A stretch of 26,221 bases of DNA from Burkholderiales bacterium UBA2647 (GCA_002359635.1 DENJ01000046.1:1-26221); one strand, 5' to 3'; positions 9,118-17,450 are shown, counted from the stretch's first letter. Numbers and translations: made by a program. The notes: generated by a model not told the origin, from the letters alone.

Positions 9118-10122
9118 ATGCGTGTTTTAGTCACTGGAGCAGCCGGGTTTATAGGTTTTCATGTTGCCAAACACTTGCTCGGCCGGGGCGATCAAGTGCT
9201 CGGGGTCGATTCGGTTAATGATTACTACGACCCGTCGATCAAGCGTGCCAGGCTCTCAATGTTGCAGGCCTTGCCTCGTTTTAGCTTCATGGAAGGAAAT
9301 CTCGCCGATGAATCATTCACGCGGAAAGCCTTCGAAGCGCCTCAGGATCGGGTGATTCACCTTGCGGCTCAGGCCGGTGTGCGCTACTCGTTGGTCAATC
9401 CGATGGCCTATGTTGAAAGCAATATCATGGCCTTTACAAGGGTGCTTGAGGCCTGCCGCCACAACGAGCTTGCGCATCTGACCTATGCCTCAACCAGCAG
9501 TGTTTACGGGGCAAATACCAAGATGCCTTTCAGTGAGCATCAAGGTGTGGACCATCCGCTCCAGTTTTATGCAGCCAGCAAACGTGCTAATGAATTGATG
9601 GCCCATAGTTATAGTCATTTGTTCAATTTGCCAACGACGGGTTTGCGCTTCTTTACCGTGTATGGGCCATGGGGTCGACCGGATATGGCGCTATTTCTCT
9701 TCACGCGCAACATTCTCGAAAGTAAACCGATCCAGGTTTTTAACCATGGACGCCATACGCGAGACTTCACCTATGTGGACGATATTGTTGAAGGTGTGGT
9801 GCGCGCCAGTGATCAAATCGCCCAGAGCAATCCCCGTTGGCAGTCGAGTGATCCCGATCCGGCAACAAGTCGTGCACCATTTCGAATTTTTAATATCGGA
9901 AACCATGCGCCGGTGAGTTTGAGCAGCTACATCGAGGCGATTGAAGAGGCAGTGGGTCGTAAGGCGATTCAAGAGCATTTACCGCTCCAGGCTGGCGATG
10001 TGCCCGACACCTTTGCCGACGTGAGTGCCTTGGTTGAACAGGTTGGCTATAAGCCTTCAACGCCCGTGCAAGTTGGTGTTAAGCGCTTTGTGGCGTGGTA
10101 TCGAAATTACTACAAGGTATAA
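9118..10122 (+). CDS. NAD-dependent sugar-nucleotide epimerase, UDP-glucuronate 4-epimerase type
   Basis: This 334-residue extended SDR starts with the dinucleotide motif VTGAAGFIGFH. It has the catalytic Ser region STSSVYGAN (about 125-133) and the Tyr151-Lys155 pair (YAASK). The early segment DSVNDYYDPSIKRARL and the later FTVYGPWGRPDMA are characteristic of UDP-glucuronate 4-epimerases, which make UDP-galacturonate for LPS core or capsule. AAGGA at 9107-9111 lies upstream of the ATG. GDP-mannose and dTDP-glucose dehydratases share the fold but lack this motif combination. Exact substrate is inferred. It is the last gene of the plus-strand run and converges on dnaE2. Confidence 0.87.
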   Translation: MRVLVTGAAGFIGFHVAKHLLGRGDQVLGVDSVNDYYDPSIKRARLSMLQALPRFSFMEGNLADESFTRKAFEAPQDRVIHLAAQAGVRYSLVNPMAYVESNIMAFTRVLEACRHNELAHLTYASTSSVYGANTKMPFSEHQGVDHPLQFYAASKRANELMAHSYSHLFNLPTTGLRFFTVYGPWGRPDMALFLFTRNILESKPIQVFNHGRHTRDFTYVDDIVEGVVRASDQIAQSNPRWQSSDPDPATSRAPFRIFNIGNHAPVSLSSYIEAIEEAVGRKAIQEHLPLQAGDVPDTFADVSALVEQVGYKPSTPVQVGVKRFVAWYRNYYKV

Positions 10123-10176
10123 GCAGAAGACTTTTGAATGAGCAGAAAACTGATGGATGGCAGAAAACTGATGAGG
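10122..10176 (+). repeat. Three imperfect ~19-bp tandem units after the epimerase gene
   Basis: Units start at 10122, 10141 and 10160. The second and third share an exact 14-mer, GCAGAAAACTGATG, at 10142-10155 and 10160-10173. The first (10122-10140) matches the second at about 15 of 19 positions. The array begins within the epimerase stop codon and lies in the 86-bp gap before the convergent dnaE2 end. A short open frame crosses it but looks like repeat-driven noise. I see no strong terminator in this gap. Confidence 0.7.
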
Positions 10177-10208
10177 TTCGACAAAGGCCTGATCGGTTTG
10201 ATCTTGCA

Positions 10209-13200
10209 TCAACGAAAATCTCTGCTTGCCTTGGGCTGAAAAACACCGAGATAAGCGCTGTGATCTTCGACCCGCATGGCCAGTAAATGGGTGACTTGGC
10301 CCTCTGTATGAGGGTCTCGCTGCCAGCGGCCGTAGACGGTCATGAGTTGTGCGTTGAATATAGCGTGCCGATAACGATTCACAAGATCGGGATAAATAAG
10401 GACTTGAATTACCCCTGTTTCATCTTCTAGTGTTACAAAAATAACACCTTTGGCGGTTTCTGGCCGTTGCCGATGGGTGACGATGCCGCTGCCTCGGGCA
10501 AGGGCGCCGTCTGCCAAGACCCGCAGATCCATAGCGCTTCTTATCCGGTATCGTTGCAGTAAGGGGCGCAGTAAAGCCATCGGATGTCTGCCCATGGAAA
10601 CGCCCAGATGCTTGAGATCAGCCGCCACGTTCAGGAATTCATCCGGGGCTTGAATCGCCTTTGGTGGCGACTCTAATGCGGACGCCTCACTCATTTTCAG
10701 CAAATGATGCTGGCGCTGCCAGCCGCTAACTTGCCATAAGCTGTGGCGTCGATGGCCGCTCAGCGGGCTCAAGGCATTGGCTTTGGCAAGCGCTTGAAGA
10801 TCGGCCTGGTCGAGCCCTGTTTGGCTTGCAAAGCAGGCAAGCTCGCGCGAATGGGTGCCGCTTTGCCAGCGTTCAATCGCTTGTCCGGCAGCTGCGCTCA
10901 GTCCTCGCACCATGTGGAGGCCCAGTCTCACCGCATCGCTGCCGTCTGCCTGTCGCTCAAGCTTCGATTCCCATTGACTGTGCAGCACATCGACGGCAAG
11001 CACTTCGACGCCATGGTGACGGGCATCTTGGATCAATTGCGCCGGCGCGTAAAAGCCTAAGGGTTGACTATTGAGCATCGCAGCCAGAAAGGCTGCAGGT
11101 TCGTGGCACTTGATCCAGCAACTCACATAGACGAGTAGAGCGAAACTTGCTGCATGGCTTTCAGGAAAACCATATTCACCAAAGCCTTCAATTTGTCGAA
11201 AGATCTGCTGGGCAAACTCGGTTTCATAGCCCCGTTGCTGCATGCCTTCGATCAAACGCTGTTGGAACATCTCAAGCCCGCCGCGACGTCGCCAGGCAGC
11301 CATAGCCCGTCTGAGCTGATCGGCTTCACCGGGACTGAAGCCGGCAGCCAATATGGCGATTTGCATCACCTGCTCTTGGAAGATCGGTACGCCCAGGGTG
11401 CGTTCAAGTGCTGGCTTGATTGCCTCTTTGGGAAAGACGACTTTCTCCAGGCCTTGGCGCCGCCGTAAGTAGGGATGAACCATGCCGCCTTGAATCGGAC
11501 CAGGTCGCACAATGGCGACTTCAATCACCAAATCATAAAAGCGCTGAGGTTTGAGTCTTGGCAGCATGGCCATTTGCGCCCGGGACTCAATCTGGAAAAC
11601 ACCCAGGGTGTCGCCTGCACTAATCATCGCGTAGGTTTTTGGATCCTCAGCGGGTATGTCCTGCATACGAAATCCGCGCCCATCACGCGCACTGATCAGA
11701 TCGAGTGCTCTGCGAATAGCGCTCAGCATACCAAGCGCAAGAATGTCGACCTTAAGCAAACCGAGTGCGTCTAAATCATCTTTATCCCATTGAATCACCG
11801 ATCGTCCGGGCATGGCTGCAGGCTCGATAGGAACCATCGCATCAAGACGGTCGCGGGCGATGACAAATCCGCCGCTATGCTGTGATAAGTGCCGTGGAAA
11901 GCCTATCAATTGCTCGCTCAGCTTCATCCATTGCTGGACCTTGAAGTGCTCGATCTGGAGACCCGCCTCTTGAAAAGCGATTGCCTGGGGGCTGTCGCGG
12001 CTTAAGCCGCGGTGCGCGCGAAGACATTGCTCGATGTCGCTGTTTTCAAAGCCTAAAGCCTTGCCAACTTCGCGCAGCGCTGAGCGCAGTCGCCAGCTGA
12101 AAACCGCTGCCGTTAAGGCTGCCCGATCGCGCCCGTATTTACGATATAAATACTGAATAACTTCTTCGCGACGTTGATGTTCAAAATCGATATCGATATC
12201 GGGTGGTTCTCGTCGCTCTCGAGAAATGAAACGTTCAAAAAGTACCGACATTCGTGCAGGATCAACTTCTGTAACGCCAAGCACGTAACAAACCGCCGAA
12301 TTTGCCGCAGAGCCACGACCCTGACACAAAATCCCCTGTGCGCGCGCAAACTGCACAATATCTGCAACTGTAAGAAAGTAGGCTTCGTATTGCAATTCCT
12401 CAATCAGCGCCAGTTCATGGTCGATTTGTTTGTGAACCGATGCGGGCGCTCCCATAGGGTAGCGTTGGGCTATACCTTGTTCGCAAAGCAGTCTGAGATA
12501 AGTATTAGGGTGGTAGCCTTGAGGCACAATTTCTCTTGGATACTCGTAACGCAGACTGTCGAGCGAAAAATCGCACTTTTCGGCAATCTCAACGCTCGCT
12601 TCAAGCCACGCTGCAGGATAGCGCTGCGCCAGCACAAGGCGGCTTCTGAGGTGTGCTTCAGCGTTGGGTAAAGCACAACAGCCCAGTTCGGCAACAGACA
12701 GGCCTCGCGCGATCGCATGCAGTACATCGGTGAGGGCGCGGCGTGATCGACGGTGAAAACGCACATCACCACAAGCGGTGATGCTAACGCCGGTATCGTC
12801 GCTCCATCGTTGTAATTGCTCGGTCCAAGCCTGATCCCATCCTCGTGCGTGGCATACCGCCCCGATGTATAAGCGCTCGCCAAAGCAATCAAGCAAATCC
12901 CTTAAACCTTCCGGGCAAGCCGATTGCCGATTTCGGACTTCTGCATGATCGAAGCGTACAGCCGGTACCCAAACGGCCAGACAACCAGGAAGGCCGTTAT
13001 CCCATTGCGCCTTGGTCCATCGGTAAGAACCTTTTGGGGCTTGTTGTCGGGCTTGCGAAATCGCCTGGCTTAATCGGGCATAGCCTTCACGATTCATGGC
13101 TAATAAAAGCAAACGATCGGTGTCGCCGAGGTTGGCTCGATGATCCGGATCCATGCGACATTGGCTACCGATGATCAGGGGCATGCCGATTTGTTTGGCG

Positions 13201-13415
13201 CGTACGTGGGCTCTGACGACACCTGCCAATGAGCATTCGTCGCTGATGGTGATGGCGGCATAAGCCATGGCTTGGGCGCGCTCGACCAACTCTTCGGGGT
13301 GAGACCCGCCTTGCAAAAAACTGTAGTTGCTAAGGGCCAATAACTCTGCATAGGCAGGTGAGTGGCTCAATGGCGTATCGATACCGGATGGGTTTTGGGT
13401 TGATGGGAAAAGCAT
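10209..13415 (-). CDS. dnaE2: Error-prone DNA polymerase DnaE2 (ImuC)
   Basis: DnaE2 is the catalytic polymerase of the ImuA-ImuB-DnaE2 translesion system, a C-family alpha subunit used in SOS mutagenesis. The 1068-residue product fits the family. It has an N-terminal PHP domain (LSNYSFLQGGSHPEELVERA, about 28-47), the palm segment LCQGRGSAANS (about 363-373) and the catalytic PPDIDIDF (about 404-411) plus KVDILALGML. A C-terminal OB domain follows (ARGSGIVTHRQRP, then LEDETGVIQVLIYP). I chose the ATG at 13413-13415. The longer frame to 13496 would encode the LexA operator at 13458-13473 within the protein and adds residues unlike the family. Unusually, dnaE2 is not adjacent to imuB; glpK and ugpBAEQ lie between. 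Confidence 0.95.
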   Translation of the reverse strand: MLFPSTQNPSGIDTPLSHSPAYAELLALSNYSFLQGGSHPEELVERAQAMAYAAITISDECSLAGVVRAHVRAKQIGMPLIIGSQCRMDPDHRANLGDTDRLLLLAMNREGYARLSQAISQARQQAPKGSYRWTKAQWDNGLPGCLAVWVPAVRFDHAEVRNRQSACPEGLRDLLDCFGERLYIGAVCHARGWDQAWTEQLQRWSDDTGVSITACGDVRFHRRSRRALTDVLHAIARGLSVAELGCCALPNAEAHLRSRLVLAQRYPAAWLEASVEIAEKCDFSLDSLRYEYPREIVPQGYHPNTYLRLLCEQGIAQRYPMGAPASVHKQIDHELALIEELQYEAYFLTVADIVQFARAQGILCQGRGSAANSAVCYVLGVTEVDPARMSVLFERFISRERREPPDIDIDFEHQRREEVIQYLYRKYGRDRAALTAAVFSWRLRSALREVGKALGFENSDIEQCLRAHRGLSRDSPQAIAFQEAGLQIEHFKVQQWMKLSEQLIGFPRHLSQHSGGFVIARDRLDAMVPIEPAAMPGRSVIQWDKDDLDALGLLKVDILALGMLSAIRRALDLISARDGRGFRMQDIPAEDPKTYAMISAGDTLGVFQIESRAQMAMLPRLKPQRFYDLVIEVAIVRPGPIQGGMVHPYLRRRQGLEKVVFPKEAIKPALERTLGVPIFQEQVMQIAILAAGFSPGEADQLRRAMAAWRRRGGLEMFQQRLIEGMQQRGYETEFAQQIFRQIEGFGEYGFPESHAASFALLVYVSCWIKCHEPAAFLAAMLNSQPLGFYAPAQLIQDARHHGVEVLAVDVLHSQWESKLERQADGSDAVRLGLHMVRGLSAAAGQAIERWQSGTHSRELACFASQTGLDQADLQALAKANALSPLSGHRRHSLWQVSGWQRQHHLLKMSEASALESPPKAIQAPDEFLNVAADLKHLGVSMGRHPMALLRPLLQRYRIRSAMDLRVLADGALARGSGIVTHRQRPETAKGVIFVTLEDETGVIQVLIYPDLVNRYRHAIFNAQLMTVYGRWQRDPHTEGQVTHLLAMRVEDHSAYLGVFQPKASRDFR

Positions 13416-13457
13416 GCTGAGGCCTGAAAAGCTGAACAGATTATTTTTGGTTTGAAA

Positions 13458-13473
13458 CTGTATAAATATACAG
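13458..13473. promoter_or_regulatory. LexA (SOS) box upstream of dnaE2
   Basis: CTGTATAAATATACAG fits the canonical CTGT-N8-ACAG LexA operator exactly and extends to an ACTG...CAGT palindrome. It ends 43 bp before the dnaE2 start on the minus strand and about 105 bp before the ugpB start on the plus strand. The LexA in this window has the canonical helix-turn-helix (TRAEIAKALGFRSPNAAEEH), so it should recognise this box. dnaE2 is the expected target. Confidence 0.93.
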
Positions 13474-13501
13474 TTAAATTCAATCATCTGCACCAACAGG
13501 C

Positions 13502-13540
13502 TTGTCCGGACTTTGTCATACTTCGCTTTGACAATATGAA
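13502..13540 (+). promoter_or_regulatory. Candidate Pho box and promoter for ugpBAEQ
   Basis: TTGTCCG (13502-13508) and TTGTCAT (13513-13519) are direct repeats spaced 11 bp, the 7-4-7 layout of a PhoB box (consensus CTGTCAT). They match 4 of 7 and 6 of 7. GACAAT (13530-13535) lies 10 bp beyond the box, a usual PhoB-promoter spacing. Alternatively TTGTCA (13513-13518) and TATGAA (13535-13540), 16 bp apart, form an ordinary sigma-70 promoter. ugp is a Pho-regulon operon in E. coli, which makes the reading plausible but not proven. Confidence 0.35.
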
Positions 13541-13578
13541 AGACAACATTTCAAGTCTGTCTTCCTTAGGAGATTCCG

Positions 13579-14937
13579 ATGAAACTCAAGTCCTTGATTG
13601 AAAAACCCAACACCAAATTATCGATTCGCCGCCAATGGGCTGGTCTGAGCCTTGCCCTGATGGGCTTGGCTGCCCTGCCCACATCTGCCCATGCCGCCAC
13701 TGAAATTCAGTTCTGGCATTCCATGGGCGGCAAGCTTGGCGACTGGGTCAACGATATGGCTACGGGCTTTAATAAAACACAGTCCGAGTACAAGGTGGTA
13801 CCTGTTTTTAAAGGTACTTATGCCGAGTCAATGACTGCGGGTATTGCAGCGTTTCGTGCTGGTAACGCCCCGCATATTCTTCAAGTTTTTGAAGTCGGTA
13901 CCGCAACCATGATGGCGTCGAAGGGCGCGATCGTTCCCGTTGCTCAGGTCATGAAGGATGCTGGCGAGAAGTTCGACCCGAAGGCTTATGTGCCAGCGGT
14001 CGCAGGCTATTACACGAGCCGCAAGGGCGAGATGCTTTCTTTTCCCTTCAACAGTTCAACCACTGTTTTTTACTATAACAAAGATGTTTTCCAGAAAGCA
14101 GGCGTACGTAAAGTTCCTGAAACCTGGTCTGACGTTGCTTTAGCCGCAGCACTGATCAAGTCATCGGGTGCGGCCAAGTGCGCTTACACATCATCCTGGG
14201 TCAGTTGGGTGCACCTGGAAAACTTCTCGGCCTGGCACAACGTACCGATTGCAACCGCCAATAACGGTTTTGACTCGCCCGATGCGAAATTGTTGATCAA
14301 TACGCCTTTGCATCAGAAACATATTGGAAATCTGGAACAGTGGTCCAAGCAAGGCTTGTTCACCTACGGCGGCCGCGCCGGTGCAGCCGATGCCAAGTTT
14401 CACTCGGGTGAATGCGCCATGTTTACCGGCTCATCGGCTGCTTACGCCAACGTCAAAGCAAATGCGAAATTTGATTTCGGGATCACCAAGCTACCCTATT
14501 ACTCCGATGTTCCAGGCGCCCCCCAAAACACCATCATCGGTGGTGCGAGTCTGTGGGTAATGGCAGGCAAGAAGAAAGAAGACTACAAGGGTGTGGCTAA
14601 ATTCTTTAACTATGTTGCCAGCCCTGAGTTACAGGCTCAGTCGCATCAACAGACGGGTTATCTGCCCATCACCTCAGCAGCCTACGAGATCACCAAGAAA
14701 TCAGGCTTTTACGAGAAAAACCCCGGGACCGATGTCTCGGTTCAGCAAATGATTGTGAAGACCACGGATAAATCGAGGGGCTTAAGACTTGGTAATTTTG
14801 TGCAGATCCGTACCATCATTGATGAGGAACTCGAGGGCGTTTGGGCGGGTAAACAAGACGCGAACACCGCACTCGCAAGAATCGAGCAACGGGGTAATGA
14901 GCAACTGGCCCGCTTTGCACGAACAAGCAAAGAATAG
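13579..14937 (+). CDS. ugpB: sn-Glycerol-3-phosphate-binding periplasmic protein
   Basis: UgpB captures sn-glycerol-3-phosphate (and glycerophosphodiesters in some species) in the periplasm for the Ugp ABC importer. The 452-residue precursor has a long N region, a hydrophobic core (about 20-33) and a likely signal peptidase site after AHA (residue 39). The mature part tracks E. coli UgpB closely: IQFWHSMGGKLG, GIAAFRAGNAPHILQVFEVGTATMMASKGA, LENFSAWHN, NTIIGGASLWVM and GYLPITSAAYE. The start has AGGAGA at 13568-13573. The stop codon is followed directly by the ugpA ATG. The gene is divergent from dnaE2, sharing a 163-bp control region. Confidence 0.96.
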   Translation: MKLKSLIEKPNTKLSIRRQWAGLSLALMGLAALPTSAHAATEIQFWHSMGGKLGDWVNDMATGFNKTQSEYKVVPVFKGTYAESMTAGIAAFRAGNAPHILQVFEVGTATMMASKGAIVPVAQVMKDAGEKFDPKAYVPAVAGYYTSRKGEMLSFPFNSSTTVFYYNKDVFQKAGVRKVPETWSDVALAAALIKSSGAAKCAYTSSWVSWVHLENFSAWHNVPIATANNGFDSPDAKLLINTPLHQKHIGNLEQWSKQGLFTYGGRAGAADAKFHSGECAMFTGSSAAYANVKANAKFDFGITKLPYYSDVPGAPQNTIIGGASLWVMAGKKKEDYKGVAKFFNYVASPELQAQSHQQTGYLPITSAAYEITKKSGFYEKNPGTDVSVQQMIVKTTDKSRGLRLGNFVQIRTIIDEELEGVWAGKQDANTALARIEQRGNEQLARFARTSKE

Positions 14938-15837
14938 ATGACCTTTGCCGCCCAGGAGCGAGGCACGTGGTTTAAGGGATGGGGCCTGCCAGCTTTGTTG
15001 CTGGCACCCCAGCTTGTGATTGTTTTAGTTTTTTTTTACTGGCCTTCGGTCCGTGCGGTTTTCAGTTCGTTTTTTCTCGAGGATGCTTTCGGTCAAGGGG
15101 CCGAGTTTGTCGGTCTTGAAAACTTTGAGCGATTATTTGCGGATTCCGACTATGCCGATTCATTCGGCATTACGGTTGTCTTCTCGCTGCTTGTCACGGG
15201 TATCGGCCTGTCGGTAAGTTTGGTGCTCGCCTGGTTTGCTGACCGGGCGATCAAGGCACGTTATGTTTTCCGGACGATGCTGATCATTCCTTATGCGGTG
15301 TCGGCGGCGGTTGCAGCGGTCTTGTGGAGTTTTCTGTTTGCGCCAAGCGTTGGGGTGGTCGCCCATTGGCTGATCAAGCAGGGCTTGGCATGGAACTATC
15401 TGGTCAACGCCAATCATGCCCTCGCCCTGATTGTGATGACGGCAGTCTGGAAACAGATTGCTTATAACTTCATCTTTTTTCTGGCGGGATTGCAGGCGAT
15501 TCCCAAGAGCATGATTGAGGCTTCGGCCATTGATGGCGGCGGCCCGTTTAAGACTTTTTTTTATGTGACCTTGCCCTTGCTCTCGCCAACAGCTTTTTTC
15601 TTATTGGTCGTCAATGTGGTTTATGCCTTTTTTGACACCTTCGGCATTATTGATGCCTCGACTGGCGGTGGTCCGGGGACCTCAACGAGCATCTTGGTCT
15701 ATAAAGTATATAACGACGGATTCAAGGCCCTGGACCTTGGAAGTTCGTCGGCGCAGTCGGTGATTCTGATGATCCTGGTGGTCTTGCTGACCGTAGTCCA
15801 GTTTCGCTTTATTGAACGGCGTGTTCATTATGCTTGA
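14938..15837 (+). CDS. ugpA: Glycerol-3-phosphate ABC transporter permease UgpA
   Basis: This 299-residue inner-membrane permease has six predicted membrane segments (about 16-34, 75-100, 110-135, 160-180, 215-235 and 272-290). The cytoplasmic EAA loop EASAIDGGGPFKTFFYVTLP (about 194-213) contacts the transporter ATPase. It forms the channel together with UgpE. The ATG directly abuts the ugpB TAG with no spacer, so translation is probably coupled. The EAA loop looks intact, implying that it still works with an ATPase even though none is encoded in this operon. The last bases overlap an imperfect 22-bp duplication that runs into ugpE. Confidence 0.94.
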   Translation: MTFAAQERGTWFKGWGLPALLLAPQLVIVLVFFYWPSVRAVFSSFFLEDAFGQGAEFVGLENFERLFADSDYADSFGITVVFSLLVTGIGLSVSLVLAWFADRAIKARYVFRTMLIIPYAVSAAVAAVLWSFLFAPSVGVVAHWLIKQGLAWNYLVNANHALALIVMTAVWKQIAYNFIFFLAGLQAIPKSMIEASAIDGGGPFKTFFYVTLPLLSPTAFFLLVVNVVYAFFDTFGIIDASTGGGPGTSTSILVYKVYNDGFKALDLGSSSAQSVILMILVVLLTVVQFRFIERRVHYA

Positions 15838-15848
15838 CGGGCGTGTTC

Positions 15849-16694
15849 ATGATCGGTGAGCCACGCTGGATGCCATGGCTCACCTACGGGGTGCTTATCC
15901 TCGGTGTGGTCATCATTGGATTTCCCCTCTGGGTTGCGATTGCCGCCTCAACCCAGTCGATTGAGCAGGTACGCGATGTACCGATGTCAATGGCGCTTGG
16001 CGCGTCTTTCTTCGACAATCTTTATACCGTACTTGATTCCGGTGCGGGCAATAGCGCAGCACCCGTTGGACGCATGGTTTTCAATACGTTTCTGGTTGCC
16101 CTGGTCATTGCGCTCGGCAAGATCCTGATTTCCTTGCTTTCTGCCTATGCTTTCGTATTTTTCCGTTTTCCCGGCCGGACAACGGCGTTTTGGCTTATTT
16201 TCGTGACCCTGATGTTGCCTGTTGAGGTGAGAATCATGCCCACCTATGAGGTCATGGCGAGCCTGAAGCTGATCAATACCTACACAGGTTTGACCTTGCC
16301 ATTGATGGCCTCAGCAACAGCAACCTTTCTGTTTCGTCAGTTTTTTATGACGATTCCGCCTTCTTTGGTCGATGCTGCGCGAATCGACGGTGCATCGCCG
16401 ATGCGATTCTTTTTCGATGTGTTGCTTCCTTTGTCGCGAACCAATATTGCTGCACTTTTTGTCATTACCTTCACCTATGGCTGGAATCAGTATTTGTGGC
16501 CCTTGCTCACCACCACCGACGAGTCGATGTATACCGTGGTGGTGGGTATTAAGCGTATGCTGGCGGGCAATGATGCCGTGACCGAGTGGAACTTGGTGAT
16601 GGTGACCGCACTTTTGGCGATGCTGCCGCCGGTGCTGGTGGTGGTAGGCATGCAGCGCTGGTTTGTGAAGGGTTTGGTGGATTCGGACAAATAG
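15849..16694 (+). CDS. ugpE: Glycerol-3-phosphate ABC transporter permease UgpE
   Basis: UgpE is the partner permease of UgpA. The 281-residue product from the ATG at 15849 equals the E. coli UgpE length and starts similarly (MIGEPRWMPWLTYGVLILG). Six membrane segments are visible, and the EAA loop is near residues 174-193 (VDAARIDGASPMRFFFDVLLP). A TTG at 15834 and a GTG at 15843 are in frame; I reject them on length and similarity, although the TTG would overlap ugpA. The gene lies 11 bp after ugpA and 3 bp before ugpQ. In most ugp operons ugpC (ATPase) would follow here, and it is missing. Confidence 0.94.
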   Translation: MIGEPRWMPWLTYGVLILGVVIIGFPLWVAIAASTQSIEQVRDVPMSMALGASFFDNLYTVLDSGAGNSAAPVGRMVFNTFLVALVIALGKILISLLSAYAFVFFRFPGRTTAFWLIFVTLMLPVEVRIMPTYEVMASLKLINTYTGLTLPLMASATATFLFRQFFMTIPPSLVDAARIDGASPMRFFFDVLLPLSRTNIAALFVITFTYGWNQYLWPLLTTTDESMYTVVVGIKRMLAGNDAVTEWNLVMVTALLAMLPPVLVVVGMQRWFVKGLVDSDK

Positions 16695-16697
16695 CCC

Positions 16698-17432
16698 ATG
16701 CTCATCGATTGGCCTTATCCCAAAATCATCGCCCATCGGGGTGCCGGTAAGCTTGCACCGGAAAATACCCTTGCGGCGATGCAGCTGGGCTTTCAGCTTG
16801 GGCAGCGGATGGTTGAATGCGATGTGAAATTGTCTGCGGATGATATTCCCGTGTTGATGCATGACACGAACCTTGATCGGACAAGCAATGGGTCAGGGCC
16901 ACTGCGCGCGCTCAGCTGGGCACAACTGGCGCAGCTTGACGCAGGCCGTTGGCATTCAGTGGCTTTTGAAGGTGAGCCGATTCCTCGTCTCGATCAAATC
17001 CTGTCCTGGTTGCTCGAGAAAGGCATGCTGGCGAATGTTGAGATCAAGCCCTCGCCTGGGCTTGAAACCTATAGCGGTGACCTGATCGCTCGCAGTTGCG
17101 CCAAACACTGGGTTGATCAAAAAGTTGCATGTTTGCTTTCCTCATTTTCAGAGCCTGCTTTGCATGCCGCGATGCTTGCTGCGCCGCAACTGCCGAGGGC
17201 TTTGCTGATGGATCGCTTGTTTCCAGATTGGTTGGCGCGATGTCGCCGTTTGTCTTGCGTTGCTGTGGACTGGCATGAGCGTCTCGTGACCGCAGCACTG
17301 ATCCGCGATGCCCACGCGGCTGGACTGCGGGTTTTGGTCTACACCGTCAACGATCCGCAACGCGCAGCGCAATTACTCGCTTGGGGGGTTGACTCGGTGA
17401 TTACCGATGCTGTGGATCGACTCAAACCCTGA
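16698..17432 (+). CDS. ugpQ: Glycerophosphodiester phosphodiesterase
   Basis: UgpQ is a cytoplasmic enzyme hydrolysing glycerophosphodiesters (for example glycerophosphocholine) to sn-glycerol-3-phosphate and an alcohol. The 244-residue GDPD-family product has the HRG...PENT signature (His13, Arg14, Glu22-Asn23-Thr24). Metal ligands Glu40 and Asp42 follow, then the second catalytic His55 in LMHDTNLDRT. NVEIKPS (about 114-120) is the conserved later metal and substrate segment. There is no signal peptide, as expected for the cytosolic UgpQ rather than periplasmic GlpQ. It starts three bases after ugpE and closes the operon, converging on glpK with a 43-bp gap. Confidence 0.94.
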   Translation: MLIDWPYPKIIAHRGAGKLAPENTLAAMQLGFQLGQRMVECDVKLSADDIPVLMHDTNLDRTSNGSGPLRALSWAQLAQLDAGRWHSVAFEGEPIPRLDQILSWLLEKGMLANVEIKPSPGLETYSGDLIARSCAKHWVDQKVACLLSSFSEPALHAAMLAAPQLPRALLMDRLFPDWLARCRRLSCVAVDWHERLVTAALIRDAHAAGLRVLVYTVNDPQRAAQLLAWGVDSVITDAVDRLKP

Positions 17433-17450
17433 GACTTTTGGGTTGCTTTT
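17425..17450. terminator. Possible short bidirectional terminator between ugpQ and glpK
   Basis: AACCC (17425-17429) can pair with GGGTT (17440-17444) across a ten-base loop, and GCTTTT follows in the ugpQ direction. The stem is short, it overlaps the ugpQ stop, and the T run is interrupted. It is the only hairpin I see in the 43-bp convergent gap. Confidence 0.25.

Noticed and set aside
10095..10286. Small plus-strand open frame after the epimerase gene
   Set aside because: It starts inside the epimerase gene, crosses the tandem repeats and enters dnaE2 antisense. It has no ribosome site or recognisable domain.
13416..13496. Longer dnaE2 start giving 27 more N-terminal residues
   Set aside because: The extension would translate through the perfect LexA operator and has no family resemblance. 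The ATG at 13413-13415 fits the usual DnaE2 N terminus.
16694..16698. Possible remnant of ugpC between ugpE and ugpQ
   Set aside because: Only three bases separate the genes, so there is no space for a pseudogene fragment.
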